From assembly GCA_963797005.1 (NCBI GenBank), contig CAWCOF010000009.1, forward strand, positions 1 through 64,000: 64,000 nt of DNA, in the 5' to 3' direction. The DNA comes from AWTP1-13 sp963797005. Lineage in GTDB: Bacteria; Pseudomonadota; Alphaproteobacteria; Rhizobiales; Hyphomicrobiaceae. Shown one piece after another: positions 1 to 11,098 of the stretch (the first letter of the stretch is position 1; each line of letters begins with the position of its first letter). The translations under genes were made by a program, and so were the position numbers. The notes beneath the pieces are model-generated. The model did not search any database, was not told where the DNA came from, and saw only the letters and a list, made by a program, of their open reading frames with translations.

Positions 1-84
1 CGCCCTGCCTCGCTGGCGACGTTTTCGGCCGAAGCGTAAATCCCGCTCTATTCAATATGTTGAGAGCAAAAATTCACGCTCCAT

Positions 85-107
85 GATCGAAGCAAAGTGC
101 TTCGATC
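85..107. repeat. Perfect short palindrome in the rpsO leader region
   Basis: A 10-bp stem (GATCGAAGCA / TGCTTCGATC) encloses a 3-base loop, about 155 bases before the rpsO start. No T-run follows, so it is not a textbook terminator. It could be an mRNA leader structure, the end of an upstream transcript or a dispersed palindrome. I see no gene in positions 1-262. Confidence 0.6.
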
Positions 108-262
108 AGAACCGATCTTGCTCTAGCAAACACGCTGAAGTGGTGTATAAGGCGGCAGCCGCGGCGGGGCCCCGATTGCACCCAGCGGCCACCCATGCGA
201 CCCGGCTGGACGACATCCCGGCCACGGCCGCGCAATCACTCCACCAACCGGAAGGACCACCG

Positions 263-532
263 ATGTCGCTGAGCGCACAACGCAAGCAGCAACTCGTCAA
301 GGAATTCTCAACCAAGAAGGATGATACGGGCTCGCCGGAGGTGCAGATCGCCCTCCTCACCGAGCGGATCAACGGCCTCACAGATCACTTCAAGGCACAC
401 AAGAAAGACAATCATTCGCGCCGAGGCCTGCTCAAGATGGTGAGCCTGCGCCGGCGCCTCTTGGACCACGTCAAGTCCAAGGACGACAAGCGCTATCAGA
501 AGATCATCGAGCGTTTGGGAATCCGCCGCTAG
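263..532 (+). CDS. rpsO: 30S ribosomal protein S15
   Basis: The 89-residue product has the standard length of S15. It binds 16S rRNA in the central domain of the small subunit and nucleates assembly of the platform. The sequence carries the family signature across its length, with GSPEVQIALLTERI near residue 23, the HKKDNHSRRGL segment in the middle and a C-terminus ending in RYQKIIERLGIRR. The ATG at 263 was chosen because it gives the normal N-terminus MSLSAQRKQ; the open frame reaches further upstream but that extension has no S15 similarity. The gene lies 118 bases before pnp in the conserved rpsO-pnp order, where S15 and polynucleotide phosphorylase are usually co-transcribed. Confidence 0.97.
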   Translation: MSLSAQRKQQLVKEFSTKKDDTGSPEVQIALLTERINGLTDHFKAHKKDNHSRRGLLKMVSLRRRLLDHVKSKDDKRYQKIIERLGIRR

Positions 533-650
533 CGGGGCCATGAGCCCGGCGCGGAAGCTGATCACCTTGCCTGCATACAGGCCTGTGGCCGGCTTCTCCT
601 GAAGAGGCGGCAATCGACGCTGTACGAGAAACGAAAAAACGAGAAACGAA

Positions 651-2847
<2,197 letters not shown>

Positions 2848-3157
2848 GGAGCTCCGATGGGCCCTGGGCTTCCGACCCTGATCCGGGCGTGGTCTGAAAG
2901 ACAATATCGATGCGCTCGCATCATCGACGCGTTCCGGCCACATCGGCGTTCCCCGGTCCCCTCTACGGGCGCACACTACCGAAATGGCCTGCGCTGGGCG
3001 GGCTCCAAGACGACTCCAGATTGTGGATGAACCTGCAGAGCAACCATGACGTCTGGGAGACCCAGCGCGCCCCCCTCCCCCCAAGCACCCCGAGCGGGCG
3101 AGAAGATGGCGGCTCTCGGCCCGGTCGCGGACCAAGGAGGGGAGCGCGGCGAGCGGT
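2848..3157. other. Intergenic region between pnp and the MFS gene
   Basis: About 310 bases separate the convergent pnp and MFS transporter genes. I see no convincing gene, tRNA or strong T-tailed terminator here. The open frames crossing it are out-of-frame extensions of neighbours. Confidence 0.5.
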
Positions 3158-4360
3158 TCAATCAGAATTGGACGTAGACGTATCCTCTGCGGCCCGCATC
3201 AGGGGCATCAGTGCGGCGAGGCCTAGAAGCGGGCCGGGGACGAGCAGCAGGAACACGTACTGCTCGCCGATCAGGCCGATGCTGTGATTGAGCAGCTGGA
3301 TGCTGGGGATGGTGATGGCAAAGCCGATGCTGTTGACGATGGTCAGGGCCGACCCGACGAGGCCGTTCGGCGCATACCGTGCATTGAGTGCCGAGAACTG
3401 CGGCGAGTTGCCGACGACGACGATGCCCCACACGATCAGGTAGGCGACGAACATGGGCGCGGGGAGATACAGCGCGAGCGGCGAGGCCAGGCAGCACAAG
3501 CCCGATGCGCCGAGCTGGGCGAAGGCGACCGGCGCGCTGCCCAAGCGTAGCGAAACGAAGCCGCCGCCGATACATCCGAGTGCGCCCGCGGCGATGGCGG
3601 CAAAGGTGCACAAGGGCACGTCGAGCGCGCCGTGCCCCGCTCGCGCCCCGTAGGCGGCAATCAGCAGCGGCACGAAGGCCCAGAAGGCATAGAGCTCCCA
3701 CATGTGGCCGAAGTAGCCGAACGCGGACGCGCGGAACCGCGCCGAGCGGAAGGCCGCCACCAGGGCTCTGGGGTGGAAGGACGATCCCGCCTGCAGGTAG
3801 GGGCCGTCGGGCACCAGCGCGAACATCGCCGCGCCGCCGCATACGGCCAGGGCCGAGACGGAGAACAGCACGGCTTGCCACGGCAGCGCCTGGCCGAGGC
3901 CGCGGACCAGGTGCGGAAACGCCGTGCCGAGCACCAGCGCGCCGACCAGAAATCCAAGCGCCTTGCCGAGGTCGCGGCGGTACCAGCCCGAGGCGATCTT
4001 CATGCCGACGGGATAGATGCCGGCGAGAAAGAACCCCGTGGCGAAGCGCAGGCCGAGCAAGGCGATGAGGCTCGGCGCGACCAGCCAGGCGGCGGCGTTG
4101 GCCAGCCCCCCCAGCAGGGAGCACACCAGGTAGATCTTGCGCGGCGAGTAGCGGTCGGAGACGGCGAGGACGGCGAAGCTGAGCGTGCCGGCGATGAAGC
4201 CGAGCTGCACGGCAGCCGTGAGGTCGCCCAGCGCCTCCGGCGGCAGGCCCCAGCTCCGCTGCAGATCGGTGAGCACCGCATTGCCGGCAAACCACAGCGA
4301 GGCGCCGGTGAACTGCGACAGGACGATGACGGGGAGGATGCGGGTCGGGGGGCGTGTCAT
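3158..4360 (-). CDS. Major facilitator superfamily transporter
   Basis: This 400-residue protein has about twelve hydrophobic segments and the N-terminal MFS pattern: a first helix with SQFTGASLWFAGNAV, the loop-2/3 motif SDRYSPRK, and GIYPVGMKIASGWYRRDLGKALG near helix 4-5, resembling sugar-phosphate and nitrate-type MFS members. It acts in the inner membrane. The substrate cannot be read from sequence. The ATG at 4360 was preferred to a TTG four codons upstream because it gives the usual short basic N-terminus MTRPPTR. It is convergent with pnp and not obviously in an operon. Confidence 0.85.
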   Translation of the reverse strand: MTRPPTRILPVIVLSQFTGASLWFAGNAVLTDLQRSWGLPPEALGDLTAAVQLGFIAGTLSFAVLAVSDRYSPRKIYLVCSLLGGLANAAAWLVAPSLIALLGLRFATGFFLAGIYPVGMKIASGWYRRDLGKALGFLVGALVLGTAFPHLVRGLGQALPWQAVLFSVSALAVCGGAAMFALVPDGPYLQAGSSFHPRALVAAFRSARFRASAFGYFGHMWELYAFWAFVPLLIAAYGARAGHGALDVPLCTFAAIAAGALGCIGGGFVSLRLGSAPVAFAQLGASGLCCLASPLALYLPAPMFVAYLIVWGIVVVGNSPQFSALNARYAPNGLVGSALTIVNSIGFAITIPSIQLLNHSIGLIGEQYVFLLLVPGPLLGLAALMPLMRAAEDTSTSNSD

Positions 4361-4466
4361 GTGGTGGGTCAAGGGAGGCCCGGCCGGGCGCGGGATCGCC
4401 GTTGTAGCCGGCGCTGCCGACCGGACCTAGCGCTGTCTGGGAAGGGCAGGGGTGCGTCGCACGCCG

Positions 4467-4709
4467 TCAGCCGTTCTCGAGGACCGATGTCAGCCAGGGG
4501 ATGCTTGCCTTTGCACTCGCGAGCGCGTCCGCTTCGGTAGTGAAGGCGCCTGCGGCATATGCCCCGATCGCAAACCACCCGCGGCCGTCTTCCGGGTCGC
4601 GACGATACTCGTCGAAGCCGTAGGTGCCGTCAGGCCGGCGGAAGATGTCCACGCATCGCATCTCGCCCTCCAGATTGAAGGAGCGAATGACGACGTTCTT
4701 GTGTGGCAT
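4467..4709 (-). CDS. Small uncharacterised protein, 80 residues
   Basis: The protein starts MPHKNVVIRSFNLEGE and contains GTYGFDEYRRDPEDGRGW. It ends in an alanine-rich helix followed by PWLTSVLENG. There is no signal peptide or membrane segment. Its acidic, aromatic-rich composition and good codon usage on the minus strand favour a real gene. I do not recognise a named family or function. It is followed by the MFS gene about 100 bases away on the same strand. Confidence 0.6.
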   Translation of the reverse strand: MPHKNVVIRSFNLEGEMRCVDIFRRPDGTYGFDEYRRDPEDGRGWFAIGAYAAGAFTTEADALASAKASIPWLTSVLENG

Positions 4710-5058
4710 TTGTCAGGCTCGCCATGAGTATACGGCCATCGTCCTACACATACGAACCCGAGCGCAAGTGGTCGCGTGCTTGGGTTCCGGGCCTTCGCTG
4801 CCGCGCCGCGGGCGCGGCATCTGCCCGGGATGACGGATGTGGCGCGGCTGGCTGGCCGCCACAAAGATCCGCGCCAGGATCAAACCGGCAATGCTCGCGC
4901 TGGGCACGGCATTTCCGTTGCGCCTCCAGCAGTTGACTGAGGCGGCCGCGCTCGCGGCTGCCCCTCACCCCGACCCTCTCCCCGCAGCCTTCGGATGCAC
5001 AATGGACGGCGCATCGCCACAGGATGGCCGAGGGCAACGCGGAGAGGGAGTTCGCGCT
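4710..5058. other. Intergenic region with dispersed-repeat fragments
   Basis: These 349 bases hold no convincing gene. Around 4821-4836 is a CCCGGGATGACGG end like those of the REP elements described elsewhere in the window. At 4961-5050 a CCCTCACCCCGACCCTCTCC block faces a GCGGAGAGGGAG block, the same repeat type seen near 44.3 kb. Confidence 0.5.
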
Positions 5059-6261
5059 CTAAACCCGCTCCAGGATGACGGCGATGCCTTGGCCGACGCC
5101 GATGCACATGGAGACCAGCGCGTAGCGGCCGCCGGTGCGGTGCAGTTGGCGTGCGGCGGTGAGCGCCAGGCGCGCGCCGGAGGCGCCCAGCGGATGGCCG
5201 AGCGCGATGGCACCGCCGTTGGGGTTGACGCGCTCGTCGTCCAGCGGCAGGCCGAGGCCCTTGAGGCAGGCCAGCACCTGGGTCGCGAACGCCTCGTTGA
5301 TCTCGATGACGTCCATGTCCTTGAGGTCGAGGCCGGCGCGCTCGAGCGCCTTCTGCGAGGCGGGCACGGGGCCGAAGCCCATGGTGCGCGGAGGCACGCC
5401 GGCGACACCCGAGGCGATCACACGCACGAGAGGCTTCACGCCGGCGCGGTCGCCCGCGTCGCGGCTGGCGATGATCATCGCCGCCGCGCCGTCGTTGATG
5501 CCGGACGCGTTGCCGGCGGTCGTCACGCCGCCCTCGTAGATGGCCCTGAGCTTCTGCAGCGTCTCGATGGTGGTCTCGGGCCGGGGATGCTCGTCCACGC
5601 TCACCACCACGTCCGGCTTGCCCTTGGGCTGCGGGATGGAAACGGGTTGGATCTCGGACTTGAAGAAGCCGTCCTTGGCCGCCTTGGCGTACTTCTGCTG
5701 CGAGGCGAGCGCGAAGGCGTCCGACTGCTCGCGCGTGAGCTGGTAGTCGCGCGCCAGGTTGTCGGCCGTCTGCGGCATGGTGTCGGCGCCGAAGCGCGCC
5801 TCGATCTTGGGGTTGGGGAAGCGGGCGCCGAGGGAGGAATCGAACACCTTGAAGTCCTTGCCGAACGCCTGCTCGGACTTGCCGACCACGAACGGCGCAC
5901 GCGTCATGCTCTCGACGCCGCCGGCGATGCACACGTCGGCCTCGCCGCAGGTGATGGCATGCGCGGCGCCGACCAGCGCGTTGAGGCCCGAGCCGCACAA
6001 CCGGTTGTGCACGGCGCCCGGCGTCTCGACGGGAAGGCCCGCGAGCAGCAGCGCATGGCGCGCGACGTTGCGGCTGTCCTCGCCGGCCTGGGAGACGCAG
6101 CCGATCGACACGTCGTCGATGGTCTCCGGCGCAAAGCCCGTGCGCGCCACCACCTCCTTGACCACGCCGGCCAGCAAATCGTCGGGGCGGACCCGCGACA
6201 GCGCGCCGGAATGGCGCCCGAACGGCGTGCGCAGTCCATCATAGATGTAGGCTTCGAGCAT
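5059..6261 (-). CDS. Thiolase (acetyl-CoA/3-oxoadipyl-CoA C-acyltransferase type)
   Basis: The 400-residue product is full length for a degradative or biosynthetic thiolase, which cleaves or forms 3-oxoacyl-CoA. The nucleophilic cysteine lies in HNRLCGSGLNAL near residue 90. The second signature is NPNGGAIALGHPLGASGAR, and the C-terminal catalytic cysteine is in SMCIGVGQG. The start MLEAYIYDGLRTPFGRHSG at 6261 matches the thiolase N-terminus; the frame is open upstream to 6531 but without similarity. The RTPFGR start and 400-residue length resemble PcaF-type 3-oxoadipyl-CoA thiolases, but no other aromatic-catabolism gene is adjacent, so the substrate is left open. Confidence 0.92.
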   Translation of the reverse strand: MLEAYIYDGLRTPFGRHSGALSRVRPDDLLAGVVKEVVARTGFAPETIDDVSIGCVSQAGEDSRNVARHALLLAGLPVETPGAVHNRLCGSGLNALVGAAHAITCGEADVCIAGGVESMTRAPFVVGKSEQAFGKDFKVFDSSLGARFPNPKIEARFGADTMPQTADNLARDYQLTREQSDAFALASQQKYAKAAKDGFFKSEIQPVSIPQPKGKPDVVVSVDEHPRPETTIETLQKLRAIYEGGVTTAGNASGINDGAAAMIIASRDAGDRAGVKPLVRVIASGVAGVPPRTMGFGPVPASQKALERAGLDLKDMDVIEINEAFATQVLACLKGLGLPLDDERVNPNGGAIALGHPLGASGARLALTAARQLHRTGGRYALVSMCIGVGQGIAVILERV

Positions 6262-6643
6262 CGTCCTCCCCCGTCCTTGCCGGCGCCGGAGGGTCCAAGC
6301 TAGCGCCGGCAACGAGCCGCCGCAACTGCACCGAATTGCCGGGCTGGTAGGCGCGCTGCGCCGGTTACCGCGACGCGCCTCTTCGATCAGACGACTGCAG
6401 ATCGTGGCAGATCGAAATGCCGCAGGCGGCGCGTCCAGCGCGGTGGATGCGAGACGGATCAAGCCGAAGTCCTCGCCAAACACATCAAGCCTCGGATCGG
6501 AAGCGACCCGGCGCAGTTGCTCGGCGGCCACGGCATACCCCCCGCACCTTTGCGCTCAGCCAGGTCTTATGGTGGACCCGCGCGGCTCAGTGAATATGCA
6601 ACGGGCGTCGATTCGGACGCCTCGAGCATTGGAGGAATTGAAC
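6262..6643. other. Intergenic region between divergent thiolase and beta-barrel genes
   Basis: About 380 bases that should hold promoters for both divergent genes. A minus-strand open frame runs through it in phase with the thiolase, but its product shows nothing recognisable. A GGAGGA ribosome-binding site at 6631 belongs to the next gene. Confidence 0.45.
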
Positions 6644-7306
6644 ATGCGCCGGTGGTCAGCATCAGCTGGGCTTTTGGCGTGCACCATTGCATCCCTGCTT
6701 TCGGCGGGGACGGCCACCGCAGGTGGTTCGCGAAGCGACCTTCCTCCAATCGTCTGGTCGGGCTTGTACGTGGGTGTCAGCGCAGGCGTGGCGAACGAAG
6801 AGCTCAACTGGAGAGTGACCGGCTTTGCCACCTCCGGCTCACGGGATGACGGCGCCATCTATGGCGTGGCCCTCGGGTACAACCACCAGATGGGAAGATG
6901 GCTGGTCGGCATCGAAGGGGACTGGTCCAAGCTCGATGTCGACGTGGGCCCGATCCCGAGTTGCAGCGGGCCCTGTTTCACGAGGGCGGATTGGCTGGCA
7001 ACGCTGCGCGGCCGGGCCGGCGTGCTGCTGGATCCGAGCACTCTGGTCTATGCCACTGGCGGCGTTGCATGGTCGGACGTGCACAGCACCGTAACGGTTG
7101 CGAGCGTCAGCGATACGGCGGCGGGCTGGGCCGCCGGGGCGGGGTTCGAGGTCAAGCTCGACCGGAACTGGTCGGTGAAGGGCGAATACCTGCGCGTCGA
7201 ACTCGACGACACCGTTGCCTGCCGTACACCCGCGTGTGCCACGACGAACTTTGTCGCCAACAACAAGCTCGACATTCTGCGGGCGGGCATCAATTTCAAA
7301 TTCTAG
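6644..7306 (+). CDS. Outer-membrane beta-barrel protein (Omp25/RopB-like)
   Basis: The 220-residue precursor has a signal peptide (MRRWSASAGLLAC followed by a hydrophobic stretch and a cut near ATA-GG). The WSGLYVGVSAGVA motif follows, typical of the first strand of the small porin-like surface proteins of Rhizobiales and Brucella. Alternating hydrophobic strands follow (GVALGYNHQMGRWLVGIEGD, WLATLRGRAGVLLDPSTLVY), and it ends LRAGINFKF with the terminal phenylalanine needed for BAM-dependent insertion. A GGAGGA site 13 bases ahead fixes the start at 6644. It probably forms an eight-stranded barrel in the outer membrane. Confidence 0.88.
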   Translation: MRRWSASAGLLACTIASLLSAGTATAGGSRSDLPPIVWSGLYVGVSAGVANEELNWRVTGFATSGSRDDGAIYGVALGYNHQMGRWLVGIEGDWSKLDVDVGPIPSCSGPCFTRADWLATLRGRAGVLLDPSTLVYATGGVAWSDVHSTVTVASVSDTAAGWAAGAGFEVKLDRNWSVKGEYLRVELDDTVACRTPACATTNFVANNKLDILRAGINFKF

Positions 7307-7449
7307 GGCTTCCCTCCGCACGGGCCGGAGCGAAACTGGAGCGAAGCCTGGCGGTCCGTGGGACACCGCGTCCACTGCTTACCGGGCCATAGTGTCCTAA
7401 ACGCCCACTCCGCTGCTCTTAAGATGCGAATAGCGGCGACGCGTCGCGC

Positions 7450-8499
7450 TCAGGTGCGCGGCGTGTCCGCGGGCTTGTACGTCTTGGGGCCGCGCAAGGC
7501 GAGGACCAGCTCGGCCATGATGGAGATGGCGATCTCCTGCGGGCTCTGGGCGCCGATGTTGACGCCGATGGGCGAGTGGATGCGCGCGATCTCCTCGGCC
7601 GTGAAGCCGGCCTCGGCCAGGCGCTGCTTGCGCTTGGAATGATTGCGCATGGAGCCGAGCGCACCGATGTAGAACGAGTTCGAGCGCATGGCGAGCTTGA
7701 GAGCCTCGTCGTCGATGTGGCCGACATGGGCCAGCGCCACGATCGCCGTGTAGGGGTCGAGCCCGATCTTCGGAATCGTGTCCTGCGGCCACTCGGTGTC
7801 GAGCCGGATGCCGGGAAAGCGCGCTTCCGCCGCGAACGCGGTGCGCGGGTCGATGACGATCACCTCGTAGCCGGCGAGCTGCACGAGCTGCGCCAGCATC
7901 TGGCCGATGTGCGTGGCGCCAATGACGAGCACGCGCACCGGCGGCACCATGGCGTGCACGAACACCTCGCCGTCGGGCGTCTCCTCGAGCTCGCTCTCCC
8001 CTGAGTCGAGGCGCCGGCGGATCGCGGGGTCGACCGTCTTGTCGTCGCGGCCGAACAGCTCGTGCCGGCCGTCCTTCAGCCGCGTGCGCAGGACGAGGCC
8101 CTGGCGCCGCGTGCGGGCATCGAGCGCGCGCTCGATGATGGGCAGGCCGGACTTGTCGAGCCGTTCGACGAACACCCGGATCTGGCCGCCGCAGGGCAGG
8201 CCCACCTGCCATGCCGTCTCGTCGGCGACGCCGAAGTCGAGCGTCTTGGGCTTGCCGCTGCCGAGGATGTCCTCGGCTTCCGCGATCACCTCGCCTTCGA
8301 CGCAGCCGCCCGAGACCGAGCCCTCGAACTTGCCGTCCTCGGCGATGACCATCTGCCCGCCGACGCCGACCGGCGACGACCCCCAGGTGCCGACCACGGT
8401 GGCGAGCGCAATGCGGCCGTCCTTGGCAAGCCACGACCGGGCCGCTTCGAGGACGTCGTGGGTGTGGGCTGGGCGAACGCTGGCGGTGGGATCGGACAT
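7450..8499 (-). CDS. XdhC/CoxI family protein
   Basis: The 349-residue protein belongs to the XdhC/CoxI family, which handles molybdenum cofactor for insertion and sulfuration of xanthine-dehydrogenase-type enzymes. The N-terminal XdhC domain shows GRIALATVVGTWGSSPVGVG and GSVSGGCVEGEVIAEA. The C-terminal Rossmann-like domain shows VLVIGATHIGQMLAQL, VIVIDPRTAFA and FYIGALGSMRN, followed by IHSPIGVNIGAQSPQEIAIS. The start MSDPTASVR at 8499 was preferred to one thirteen codons upstream. No molybdenum hydroxylase subunit gene is nearby, so the client enzyme is unknown. Confidence 0.88.
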   Translation of the reverse strand: MSDPTASVRPAHTHDVLEAARSWLAKDGRIALATVVGTWGSSPVGVGGQMVIAEDGKFEGSVSGGCVEGEVIAEAEDILGSGKPKTLDFGVADETAWQVGLPCGGQIRVFVERLDKSGLPIIERALDARTRRQGLVLRTRLKDGRHELFGRDDKTVDPAIRRRLDSGESELEETPDGEVFVHAMVPPVRVLVIGATHIGQMLAQLVQLAGYEVIVIDPRTAFAAEARFPGIRLDTEWPQDTIPKIGLDPYTAIVALAHVGHIDDEALKLAMRSNSFYIGALGSMRNHSKRKQRLAEAGFTAEEIARIHSPIGVNIGAQSPQEIAISIMAELVLALRGPKTYKPADTPRT

Positions 8500-8672
8500 G
8501 GCTCTCGCTCGGCGGCTGGGCCCGCGCGCAGCTTGCACGGGCGGGGCTGAAGCTTTCAGCGCTATATACGAGCGAACATAAGCGGCACCGGCGCACTTCG
8601 CCAGTGCCGCCCTTCAGTTCGGATCGGCTTTCCGCCGGACATGTGCCCGGGCGTGGTGCGATCAGGCGCGCA

Positions 8673-9026
8673 TCAGACCCGCGCCAGGCCCTTATCGAGC
8701 ATCTCGAGGACCGCCTTGCGCGAGGCCACGGGCTGCCCGTCGTTGATCGTATAGATGTCCTCGAAGGCCTCCTCGGGGGTGTCGGCGCCGGTCACCGACA
8801 TGGCAGCCCGCCCGGCAAGCCGGCGTGCTTCGACCGGGTCGCCGGTGAGGTCATAGGCGGCGCGCACCAGCGCTCCGTAGGCGCAGAACTTCCTCGCCTT
8901 TGCGTCCGTCGGCTCGCACTCCACGCCGCGGCTGGTTGCCGCCAGGGTGTAGCGCGTCCAGGTCCCGCGGCCGGCGACGTAGCCGCGGGCGCCTTCGATG
9001 ACGTGCTTGAAGATCGGCTTGGCCAT
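8673..9026 (-). CDS. Conserved small protein, possibly DUF6197-like
   Basis: The 117-residue product starts MAKPIFKHVIEGARG and carries KARKFCAYGALVRAAYDL in the middle. A GGGAGGTGCT sequence lies directly upstream of the ATG at 9026 and supports that start. The WTRYTLA...FCAYGAL arrangement reminds me of the DUF6197 family, but that is from memory and unconfirmed. No signal peptide or membrane segment is present. The function is unknown. Confidence 0.65.
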   Translation of the reverse strand: MAKPIFKHVIEGARGYVAGRGTWTRYTLAATSRGVECEPTDAKARKFCAYGALVRAAYDLTGDPVEARRLAGRAAMSVTGADTPEEAFEDIYTINDGQPVASRKAVLEMLDKGLARV

Positions 9027-9257
9027 GGTCAGCACCTCCCATTGTGACGGTTGATCGACTTGCATAGGCAGCCGACGCCCGATGAGGGCCGGTTTTCGCA
9101 TGTGCGTCAAGGCGCATGTGGCGCTGCCGCCATAGGTTGTTTTGTTTTCCCGATCAAGGCGTTGCCCAGTTTTTCCGCGGTTGCGGCCCAGAGCACCGGG
9201 CACTGCCCAGATTTCGCCATGCGAATCTCGAAGATTCTACCTATGCGCGAGCATCGT

Positions 9258-9959
9258 ATGTCATCTGCAACTCAAAGGCTAGTGGCGCTGGCGCTAGCCT
9301 TGGGTCTCCTCCTTCTCCCTGCATCCCACGTCCTGGCCCGCTCGGGCGGCTCCTCCGAGGCCCTCACGGGCTTTGCCCGCGTGATCGACGGCGACACCAT
9401 CGCCATCGACGGCACGCGCATCCGGCTCGAGGGGATCGACGCGCCCGAGACCGGGCAGACCTGCAAGCGCAAGTGGCTGGGCTCATGGCCCTGCGGCGCG
9501 GGGGCAACCGACGCGCTGCAAAGGCTGCTGCAAGGCCGAACGGTGAGCTGCGACCCGCGCGGCCTCGACAAGTATGGCCGCACGCTCGCCACCTGCTTCG
9601 TCGACGGCCACGACATCAACGCCGGCATGGTGCGCGAGGGGCTAGCCTGGGCCTTCGTCAGGTACTCGACAAGCTACGTGAAAGAGGAGGCCGAAGCCCG
9701 GGCCCGGGGCGTCGGCATCTGGCAGGGCGCGGCGACGCCCGCGTGGGAATACCGCGCGCACCGCTGGACGTCGGCCGAGCCGCAGGCCCCGCAAGGCTGC
9801 GCCATCAAGGGCAACGTCACCCGCAACGGCCGCATCTATCACATGCCCTGGAGTCCCTGGTACGGCCGGATCAGGATGGACCCGAGCAAGGGCAAGCGCT
9901 GGTTCTGCACCGAGGCCGAGGCGCTGGCCGCCGGCTGGCGCCCGGTGCACGCGCAGTAA
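9258..9959 (+). CDS. Secreted thermonuclease-family (SNase-like) protein
   Basis: The 233-residue protein has a signal peptide (a hydrophobic LALALGLLLLPA core ending near VLA-RS). An SNase-like OB-fold follows: VIDGDTIAIDGTRIRLEGID, DAPETGQTC, then YGRTLATCFVDG and a VREGLAWAF helix. Arg and Asp/Glu catalytic positions of staphylococcal nuclease are present in the RIRLEGIDAPE and YGRTLA segments. The C-terminal third (CAIKGNVTRNGRIYHMP, then WFCTEAEALAAGWRP) is the accessory domain often attached to such nucleases in alphaproteobacteria. The cysteines suggest disulfides in the periplasm or outside. The ATG at 9258 gives the best signal peptide; 9243 is an alternative. Confidence 0.88.
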   Translation: MSSATQRLVALALALGLLLLPASHVLARSGGSSEALTGFARVIDGDTIAIDGTRIRLEGIDAPETGQTCKRKWLGSWPCGAGATDALQRLLQGRTVSCDPRGLDKYGRTLATCFVDGHDINAGMVREGLAWAFVRYSTSYVKEEAEARARGVGIWQGAATPAWEYRAHRWTSAEPQAPQGCAIKGNVTRNGRIYHMPWSPWYGRIRMDPSKGKRWFCTEAEALAAGWRPVHAQ

Positions 9960-9968
9960 GGATGAGCC

Positions 9969-10418
9969 CTACCCGAACATGCGCGCCAGGATGCCCTTCT
10001 TGGCGGGCTTCACCTCGGCGGCTGCCGCCTTCATGACGCCGGCAAGCGTCGTGTAGGCGGCGACCCAGGCGTCCTTGACGGGAGCCGTGAAGGCGTCGCC
10101 GAGCCCCTTGTTGAGGGTCCAGATCAGCGCCTCGCCGACGGGCTGGTAGTGCGTCTCCTTGACGCCGTAGCCCGCATGCCTGCGGCCAAGGTCCTGCACG
10201 GCCGGCACGATCTTCTCGACCTGATGGAGGTTGGTGACGGCCGTGGTCAGCATGTCCATCAGCTTCTTCTTCTGCTGCGCCAGGTCGGTGGGGAAGAGCG
10301 GCCGCACCTCGGGGGCGATCTCGAACAGCCGGCCGTAGAAGAGATCGGCGGCCTGCGGGGCGATCGGCGCCACTTTGGTGAAGCTGTCCTGGACGAGTTT
10401 GACTTGCTCGGGGCTCAT
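9969..10418 (-). CDS. Single-domain globin
   Basis: The 149-residue protein is a bacterial single-domain globin. It shows FYGRLFEIAPEVRPLFP in the B-C-D region. The F-helix motif DLGRRHAGYGVKETHY carries the likely proximal haem histidine. The G-H helix region is EALIWTLNKGLGDAFT. It probably binds O2 or NO, or senses redox, in the cytoplasm. It is the last gene of the minus-strand run that holds the DUF3365 haem protein, multihaem cytochrome and FAD reductase, about 55 bases after the DUF3365 gene, so it may be co-transcribed with them. Confidence 0.9.
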   Translation of the reverse strand: MSPEQVKLVQDSFTKVAPIAPQAADLFYGRLFEIAPEVRPLFPTDLAQQKKKLMDMLTTAVTNLHQVEKIVPAVQDLGRRHAGYGVKETHYQPVGEALIWTLNKGLGDAFTAPVKDAWVAAYTTLAGVMKAAAAEVKPAKKGILARMFG

Positions 10419-10473
10419 GGAAAACTCCGACGGTTGCTTTGACGTTGGGGTTCAAACGGGTAGGGACAAGGCT

Positions 10474-11049
10474 CTAGTCGGTGACGGGGATGCGAATGAC
10501 GACGCCGCCCATCACCTCGTTGAGCTTGAAGTCGTGGCGCGGGCTGTCCTTGTGGCCGTTGTGGCAATTGACGCAGGCCGGCGCGACGCCGACATCGGCA
10601 TAGACGGCGGTGAAGTACTTCTGCTTGCCGAGCGTCTCCTCGGCGTAGAAGTTCTTCCCCTTGTTGGCGGCGATGAACTCGAGGCCCTTCTTCTCCACGT
10701 CGGTGCGCGGCACGTTCTGCTTGTTGATGGCCCACAGCGACAGCAGCGAATAGGAGAACTTCTTGCTCTTCTCGCCGGCGAGCTCGGCGCCGAAGCGGAA
10801 CATCTGCGCCGGCAGCGGCAGGGCCTTGTCGTCCTCGAAATGCTCGCTGGCGGTGATCACCTTGTCCTTGACGGTCAGGCGATTGACCACCTGCTTGGTG
10901 TAGACGGTGCGGTCCGCCGACATCACCGCGTGCAGCATGTCGGCGACATCCCTGGGCTCGAGGTTCTTCGCGCCCACCAGGAACACCGAGGCTCCCGCCG
11001 CACACGCCAGGAGCAGTGGCCCCGAGCGCCATCGAGATTGACCGGTCAT
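10474..11049 (-). CDS. DUF3365 (Tll0287-like) c-type haem protein
   Basis: The 191-residue protein has an N-terminal signal or anchor segment (LLLACAAGASVFLVGA). A Tll0287-like PAS-related sensor domain follows (DUF3365). A single c-type haem motif CVNCHN sits near residue 160 in the context ACVNCHNGHKDSPRHDFKL, typical of the family. It ends GGVVIRIPVTD. An AAAAGGAGGACTGC sequence precedes the ATG at 11049, a strong ribosome-binding site. It lies 50 bases after the multihaem cytochrome gene. Such domains are associated with redox sensing in the periplasm; here it may accept electrons from, or report on, the neighbouring cytochrome. Confidence 0.85.
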   Translation of the reverse strand: MTGQSRWRSGPLLLACAAGASVFLVGAKNLEPRDVADMLHAVMSADRTVYTKQVVNRLTVKDKVITASEHFEDDKALPLPAQMFRFGAELAGEKSKKFSYSLLSLWAINKQNVPRTDVEKKGLEFIAANKGKNFYAEETLGKQKYFTAVYADVGVAPACVNCHNGHKDSPRHDFKLNEVMGGVVIRIPVTD

Positions 11050-11098
11050 ATGCAGTCCTCCTTTTCCATCGGCAGTTGCTTGTCGAAACCATCGGCGT

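Noticed and set aside
83..262. An extended rpsO start at 83
   Set aside because: The 60 extra codons have no S15 similarity; the ATG at 263 gives the standard 89 residues.
10445..10465. tRNA-like T-arm (GGGTTCAAACGG type)
   Set aside because: No acceptor stem, anticodon arm or D-arm can be paired around it.
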